Of a stretch of 10,975 bases of DNA, positions 7,545 through 10,975 are shown piece by piece (the first letter of the stretch is position 1; each line of letters starts with the position of its first letter). A program made the position numbers and the translations under genes. The DNA comes from Pseudomonadota bacterium. GTDB lineage: Bacteria; Pseudomonadota; Alphaproteobacteria; Sphingomonadales; SMXR01. The notes beneath the pieces were generated by a model. That model was not told the origin of the DNA. It did no database searches and worked only from the letters and a program-made list of their open reading frames with translations. The stretch covers positions 1 to 10,975 of the forward strand of contig JACZYI010000046.1 of assembly GCA_022571175.1 (NCBI GenBank). Direction: 5' to 3'.

Positions 7545-7638
7545 CTCTCTCATTTCACGAAATTTTAAGGGTGTTCAGCCTACTATCAACGCATTGTTTA
7601 GTTGCTGGGGTCAGCATTTCATGTGGGAGGCAGCAGAA
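7545..7638 (+). other. Short intergenic leader before the 576-residue gene
   Basis: These 94 bases separate the operon from the next plus-strand gene. They hold a small ATTTC-AC-GAAAT inverted repeat (7552-7563) and a TGCTG/CAGCA hairpin with a 4-base loop (7603-7616); both are too weak to call as terminators. A TACTAT (7581-7586) could be a -10 but has no good -35. The strong GGGAGG (7625-7630) is 8 bases before ATG 7639 and fixes that start over the in-frame TTG 7594 and ATG 7621. Whether transcription reads through from the operon is undecided. Confidence 0.5.
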
Positions 7639-9369
7639 ATGACAGCCGCCCGAAGTCTTAGAAAAAATGTCCATTACGAGGTCCAGGGTTGCCGCAGCAC
7701 ACGCTGGACCGTCATTGATGTTCAACATGACGATGTATCAGCCCGGGAGTCCGCAGAAAAACTTTGGAAGGAAGAAAGTTATCGGGCCATACGCGTGATG
7801 TGCGAAAAATATGACACTGGCACAAATACCTATAAATCCATCGAGATTCATTGCCTGGGACAGAAACCAAAGGCCTCACCGAAAAAACCTTCCGCGCCTG
7901 CCGGTGTTTGCTGGAAACCCGGTGATCTATATTCCGTCGAAGGCAGACGGACACTGACGCATTTATTGCGCCCGTATCTTGAGAGAGCCCAAGTTGCTCC
8001 CTCGGAGCTTCTTCATTGTCCTGAATATTATACCGATCTGGATAATAGCGGTACCGAATTGCAGAACGCGGTGCAGCGCGCCTCAATCGACCAGATCCGC
8101 CTTACAGATGAGAGTATTCAGGAGCGAATGAAAAAACTCTACAGACTCGTTGAACAAGCGGTCAGCGCGCTCAGGGAAGATTGGAAAGCCGGACATATGC
8201 CGGATATCTCGAAAACATCCTGGCGCCAAACTCTGGCAACTCTGGATGAAAATGAAAACAGAAGTTATCTGCTAACCTGTTCGCTTTCGGGGTATTTGCG
8301 GGATCTTAAAACCATTCCCGAAAAATTTGAACAATTGTTCAAGCTTATAAACTTCAAGGATCCCGACTGGGTTTTCCCGGTGCTCGACACATTGTTGGCT
8401 GAATTCCTGAATTTTCCCGTCCTTATTAAACATATTTTTGGAGAAAGAGACTGTTTGGGCGATCTTTTGAACCAAATGATCGCTCTACTCAAAGGTGATT
8501 TTGTCCCGGTAGCAAAGGAAGCCGGTGGTGCTGAAGATGGAGAGGCAAATAATGTCTCAGCTGCAGAAAGACTCAACGAGCTTTTCTCCCTTAAAGCGAT
8601 GACCCGTTGCAAACGAGTGATTTTTAAGAGCATCTGTCGTGAACTGGATGGCACCCGTCCCATGTCTGATGGCAGTCTTTATTCCGAACTGAATTCACTA
8701 AGTGATTTTCTTGGTGCCATGCGCGGACCGGAAGGAAACAATAAACTTGAGGAAAGAATGCTGGAGGCGGCAAGCGCAAGAAGCTCAAGATTATTGAATA
8801 CCCACGCCATTAGTGAATATCTCATGGAAGCCACATCACCCGTTCAATCTGCGCGCATGTTGCTTGAGTTGAGTGAACATGCGATCGGTGATGGCAGTCT
8901 TAAAAAAATCGCCGCGGAAATAGAACCAATTATCAACTCGCCGCGAAATGAACCTTATTTCAGAGGAATGGATGGACCCTTCCTGGAACGCATGCAAACC
9001 GTTACACGGCTGCAGGCCAGATGTGTCCGCTCCAAGCTGCTGGACAATCACAAGCTGCGGATTGCTGATAAGCTGGATGACGATTGTATTTACATGATGA
9101 AGAAAAATAGTATTTTCGCACGAATTGCCAAAAGCTCGCAGGAACCCCATGTGGCCGGGCACAAGCTTTTGGGTATGCTGGCTGATGGCTACTTTACTTT
9201 GGGTAAAGCCCAGGACTTTGCCCGGCAACAAGCCAGAACATATATGCGCCAGCCTGACTTTATCGAAAAATGCATCGGTGATGGCACCGCCCAGGACAAG
9301 GCTGGAAAAATGCTGGTCCTCAAACAATTGATGACCAAAGCAGGGATGGCTAATGTGGGTAAGGATTAA
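7639..9369 (+). CDS. Protein of unknown function, 576 residues
   Basis: I do not recognise this protein. From ATG 7639 it has three visible parts. Residues 10-74 look like a compact alpha/beta module: YEVQGC, RWTVIDVQ, a helix with SARESAEKLWKE, then YRAIRVMCEKYD and YKSIEIHCLG. Residues 75-89 are a Lys/Pro/Ala-rich linker (QKPKASPKKPSAPAG). Residues 90-576 start with CWKPGDLYSVEGRRTL, then are dominated by predicted helices rich in Leu and charged residues, interrupted by an acidic, glycine-containing segment (about 293-307). There is no signal peptide or clear membrane segment, so a cytoplasmic location is likely. No nucleotide-binding, nuclease, protease or DNA-binding motif was found. Codon use resembles the neighbours, giving no sign of recent transfer. 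It may be a scaffold or signalling partner, but function is not assignable. Its stop is 3 bases from that of the convergent flavin reductase gene. Confidence 0.85.
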   Translation: MTAARSLRKNVHYEVQGCRSTRWTVIDVQHDDVSARESAEKLWKEESYRAIRVMCEKYDTGTNTYKSIEIHCLGQKPKASPKKPSAPAGVCWKPGDLYSVEGRRTLTHLLRPYLERAQVAPSELLHCPEYYTDLDNSGTELQNAVQRASIDQIRLTDESIQERMKKLYRLVEQAVSALREDWKAGHMPDISKTSWRQTLATLDENENRSYLLTCSLSGYLRDLKTIPEKFEQLFKLINFKDPDWVFPVLDTLLAEFLNFPVLIKHIFGERDCLGDLLNQMIALLKGDFVPVAKEAGGAEDGEANNVSAAERLNELFSLKAMTRCKRVIFKSICRELDGTRPMSDGSLYSELNSLSDFLGAMRGPEGNNKLEERMLEAASARSSRLLNTHAISEYLMEATSPVQSARMLLELSEHAIGDGSLKKIAAEIEPIINSPRNEPYFRGMDGPFLERMQTVTRLQARCVRSKLLDNHKLRIADKLDDDCIYMMKKNSIFARIAKSSQEPHVAGHKLLGMLADGYFTLGKAQDFARQQARTYMRQPDFIEKCIGDGTAQDKAGKMLVLKQLMTKAGMANVGKD

Positions 9370-9372
9370 TTC

Positions 9373-9837
9373 CTATTCGAGGTAAACCCCTCTTTGAAAA
9401 ATCAGCGGTGATCCATCTCCGCTTTGAAATTGTGCCACGCGGCCAATAATAATCAGATGGTCTCCGCCCTTATGCATTTCCTCCACTACGCATTCGAAAG
9501 TTGCCAGGGCATTTTTGACGAGCGGCAGATCAGCCAAACCACTTTCCGTCAATATACCGTCGAACCGATCCGGGTGGGGTTCTGCAAAACGTTCAGCAAT
9601 ATCTCGCTGATCTGATGCCAGTACATTGATAGCGAAGGCCAAACCTAGTTTCATCTGCGAATACCATTCCGACAGATTATCCAGACACCACAAAATCAGG
9701 GGCGGCTGCAGGCTTAATGAGGTGAAGCTGTTCACGGTCAAGCCGATGGCGGCACCATTATGGTTGAGGAAAGTAACCACGGCTACACCAGTGGCATATT
9801 CTCCAAGCGCATGACGAAATCTCTCTTCATCACTCAT
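9373..9837 (-). CDS. Flavin reductase-like (HpaC-type) protein
   Basis: This 154-residue protein fits the FMN-binding split-barrel flavin reductase family, which reduces free flavin with NAD(P)H, often to supply a two-component monooxygenase. FRHALGEYATGVAVVT (7-22) and GLTVNSFTSLSLQPPLILW (32-50) form the flavin-binding signature; INVLASDQRDIAERFA (70-85), GGDHLIIIGRV (124-134) and PLIFQRGVYLE (144-154) follow in the usual order. The length is typical (about 150-170). No oxygenase component is in the window, so its partner is unknown. It lies 29 bases downstream of the metallo-beta-lactamase-fold gene on the same strand and is probably co-transcribed. The ribosome binding site before the ATG at 9837 is weak. 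It ends 3 bases from the convergent 576-residue gene. Confidence 0.92.
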   Translation of the reverse strand: MSDEERFRHALGEYATGVAVVTFLNHNGAAIGLTVNSFTSLSLQPPLILWCLDNLSEWYSQMKLGLAFAINVLASDQRDIAERFAEPHPDRFDGILTESGLADLPLVKNALATFECVVEEMHKGGDHLIIIGRVAQFQSGDGSPLIFQRGVYLE

Positions 9838-9866
9838 GGCATCAGGCTTTCGCTCATAAATCCAGG

Positions 9867-10778
9867 TTAGCCTTCAAACTTTACAAAGCTGTAATAGACC
9901 GAGCCGATGAACCGGTTGATTCCATTTTGATTTCCACCCCAATTATCATCATAGTCGGCAGAAGGTCTGGCAGCCACGATGTCGTCTAGGGTCATGCCCT
10001 CATCAATCATGTGACGAACGCGGCCCGAAATGGTCTGGAGCATGTCATGATAAGCCTGCAGGTCAGCTTTGCCTGCCATGGATCCGTGACCCGGAATGAT
10101 TTGTGTCTCATTATCACTATCAGCCAGGACCATCTCGGCAGCTTTTATTACGCCCTTAACATTTCCACCCATATCCACATCGATGAACGGATAAAAACCG
10201 TTAAAGAACAGATCACCCATGTGAATGATGTTCTCGCCGATAAAATGAATAATACTGTCGCCATCTGTGTGGCCGTGAGATACATGCATCGCTTTGAGAT
10301 CATGGCCATTCAGGTGCAGGCTCACCCGGTCATTGAAGGTCACAACCGGCCAGGCACCTTTTGCCGCAGCCGCAACCGGGCCATTCAGAATTTTCCGGAA
10401 TTGGTCAACCGACATGCGAGCCCGCACATTGTCATGGGCCACAATGATGGCACCAGCAGCACCCATATTTTCGTTGCCACCCGTATGGTCACCATGGAAA
10501 TGGGTGTTAATAATAAAACGGATGGGACCATCCCCCAGCTCTGCCAGAGCCGCCATGATCTTGTCCGTCAGGGGAGCAAACTGATCATCAATCAGGATAA
10601 TACCATCTTCGCCAATAGAGACACCAATGTTGCCACCAGCGCCAAAGAGCACATAAATCCCCTCACCTAACTGTTGAGCGGTTATTTCCACATTGTCAAA
10701 ATTACGCTGGGCACTCACCGGCGCCGCACAGGCCAAACCCGCCAAACACATAACCATTGTAGTTTTAATGAAATTCAT
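9867..10778 (-). CDS. Exported MBL-fold metallo-hydrolase
   Basis: This 303-residue protein has an N-terminal signal peptide: Lys5, a hydrophobic core (7-19) and a predicted cleavage after VSA23, so it is probably periplasmic. Cys17 does not sit in a proper lipobox. The mature part is a metallo-beta-lactamase fold with THFHGDH (His93, His95, Asp97, His98), His170 in SHGHTDGDS, Asp189 in HMGDLFF and His231 in IPGHGS, enough for a two-metal site. Asp189 in place of the Cys of subclass B1/B2 enzymes places it with the broad hydrolase group rather than with those lactamases; the substrate is unknown. GGGAGG (10784-10789, complement) is 5 bases before the ATG at 10778. It follows an enoyl-CoA hydratase gene by 80 bases and precedes the flavin reductase gene by 29, suggesting one leftward transcript. 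Confidence 0.93.
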   Translation of the reverse strand: MNFIKTTMVMCLAGLACAAPVSAQRNFDNVEITAQQLGEGIYVLFGAGGNIGVSIGEDGIILIDDQFAPLTDKIMAALAELGDGPIRFIINTHFHGDHTGGNENMGAAGAIIVAHDNVRARMSVDQFRKILNGPVAAAAKGAWPVVTFNDRVSLHLNGHDLKAMHVSHGHTDGDSIIHFIGENIIHMGDLFFNGFYPFIDVDMGGNVKGVIKAAEMVLADSDNETQIIPGHGSMAGKADLQAYHDMLQTISGRVRHMIDEGMTLDDIVAARPSADYDDNWGGNQNGINRFIGSVYYSFVKFEG

Positions 10779-10858
10779 TATTTCCTCCCAATCTATCCAT
10801 GACCATCGTCAGGGCAATCTGACATGCGTGCCAGACACGAACAAGATCAAAAACTGCT
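10779..10858 (-). other. 80-base gap between hydratase and MBL genes
   Basis: The gap carries the MBL gene's ribosome binding site (10784-10789, complement) and an imperfect 18-base inverted repeat (10818-10835, TCTGACATGCGTGCCAGA, two mismatched pairs). No T-run follows it in the leftward direction, so it is not a convincing terminator. Read-through from the hydratase gene is plausible, but a separate MBL promoter cannot be excluded. Confidence 0.4.
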
Positions 10859-10975
10859 TTAATTAAATCTGGAAAAATCCGGCTTTCGTTTTTCCATGAA
10901 TGCCATCAGAGCCTCTCTGGCCTCTTCCGATGATAACCGTTCAAAAAAGAGTACCGCTTCACGGTCCATGGCTTC
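10859..10975 (-). CDS. Enoyl-CoA hydratase/isomerase family protein, C-terminal fragment
   Basis: The minus strand is open from the window edge to a TAA at 10859-10861, giving 38 residues that start EAMDREAVLFFERLSSEEAR and end with AFMEKRKPDFSRFN. An acidic helix followed by EAREALMAFMEKRKPDF-type residues is the standard C-terminus of crotonase-superfamily enoyl-CoA hydratases and isomerases, which hydrate or isomerise enoyl-CoA thioesters. The catalytic part lies beyond the window, so the exact reaction is unknown. It is upstream of, and in the same direction as, the MBL-fold and flavin reductase genes, adding a second acyl-CoA-processing gene to the neighbourhood. Confidence 0.85.
   Translation of the reverse strand, partial: EAMDREAVLFFERLSSEEAREALMAFMEKRKPDFSRFN

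Noticed and set aside
7603..7616. TGCTG/CAGCA hairpin as terminator of the main operon
   Set aside because: Only 5 base pairs, followed by TTTC rather than a T-run, and it lies directly before the next gene's ribosome binding site.
8661..8900. Repeated GATGGCAGTCTT (near 8667 and 8889, similar at 1647)
   Set aside because: Each copy encodes an Asp-Gly-Ser-Leu turn in coding sequence with preferred codons; flanks are unrelated and spacing is irregular, so it is not a repeat family.
8836..9327. 163-codon minus-strand open frame opposite the 576-residue gene
   Set aside because: The plus frame has a strong ribosome binding site and runs for 576 codons; the antisense product shows no recognisable motif and ends inside the plus gene. 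It was considered because the plus gene itself has no known family.
10011..10670. 219-codon open frame on the plus strand opposite the MBL-fold gene
   Set aside because: It mirrors the coding frame of a clear metallo-hydrolase with signal peptide and ribosome binding site; it has no family features or ribosome binding site of its own.
9867..10778. Antibiotic resistance (subclass B1/B2 metallo-beta-lactamase)
   Set aside because: The metal-site Cys of B1/B2 enzymes is replaced by Asp189 in HMGDLFF, and the neighbours are catabolic; it fits the general MBL-fold hydrolase group better.
10818..10835. Imperfect 18-base inverted repeat as a terminator after the hydratase gene
   Set aside because: Two mismatched pairs, almost no loop and no T-run in the direction of transcription. 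It could be an operator, but nothing else supports that.

Overview
The window looks like chromosomal DNA of a free-living alphaproteobacterium. The gene types (a LiuR-like MerR regulator, a 595-residue acyl-CoA dehydrogenase with C-terminal extension, a fadA-like thiolase followed by a fadB-like multifunctional protein, and a YjbQ protein) and the moderate base composition fit that group. This placement is inference from gene content; there is no rRNA or other marker here. No mobile element, tRNA, CRISPR array or long repeat was found, and every intergenic gap is shorter than about 160 bases.

Left edge (1-327, minus strand): a DUF962/Mpo1-like membrane protein runs off the window. It is divergent from the main operon, and the 160-base gap between them holds a perfect 16-base palindrome, TTTACGTTAACGTAAA (411-426), within three ACGT tetramers spaced every 6 bases. 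This resembles operators of LiuR-type MerR regulators of fatty-acid and branched-chain acyl-CoA catabolism.

Main plus-strand operon (488-7544): MerR regulator, acyl-CoA dehydrogenase, thiolase, fused enoyl-CoA hydratase/3-hydroxyacyl-CoA dehydrogenase, YjbQ/UPF0047 protein, and an extended-SDR NAD-dependent epimerase/dehydratase-like protein. Gaps are 2 to 21 bases. The three catabolic enzymes cover all four reactions of one beta-oxidation turn: dehydrogenation; hydration and second oxidation on one polypeptide; thiolysis. The regulator is probably autoregulated and senses an acyl-CoA or related signal. YjbQ and the SDR protein are passengers whose link to the pathway is not evident.

From 7639 to 9369 a 576-residue protein of unknown function follows after a 94-base gap. 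It has a small alpha/beta-looking N-terminal part, a Lys/Pro-rich linker and a long, mainly helical, soluble-looking body. Its stop codon lies 3 bases from the stop of a convergent gene.

Right part, minus strand (9373-10975): the C-terminal end of an enoyl-CoA hydratase/isomerase, an exported metallo-beta-lactamase-fold hydrolase, and a flavin reductase-like protein, all in one direction and probably co-transcribed. The window as a whole is acyl-CoA catabolism flanked by accessory genes. No dramatic new system is evident; the least explained items are the 576-residue protein, the shared divergent control region beside the DUF962 gene, and YjbQ inside a beta-oxidation operon.
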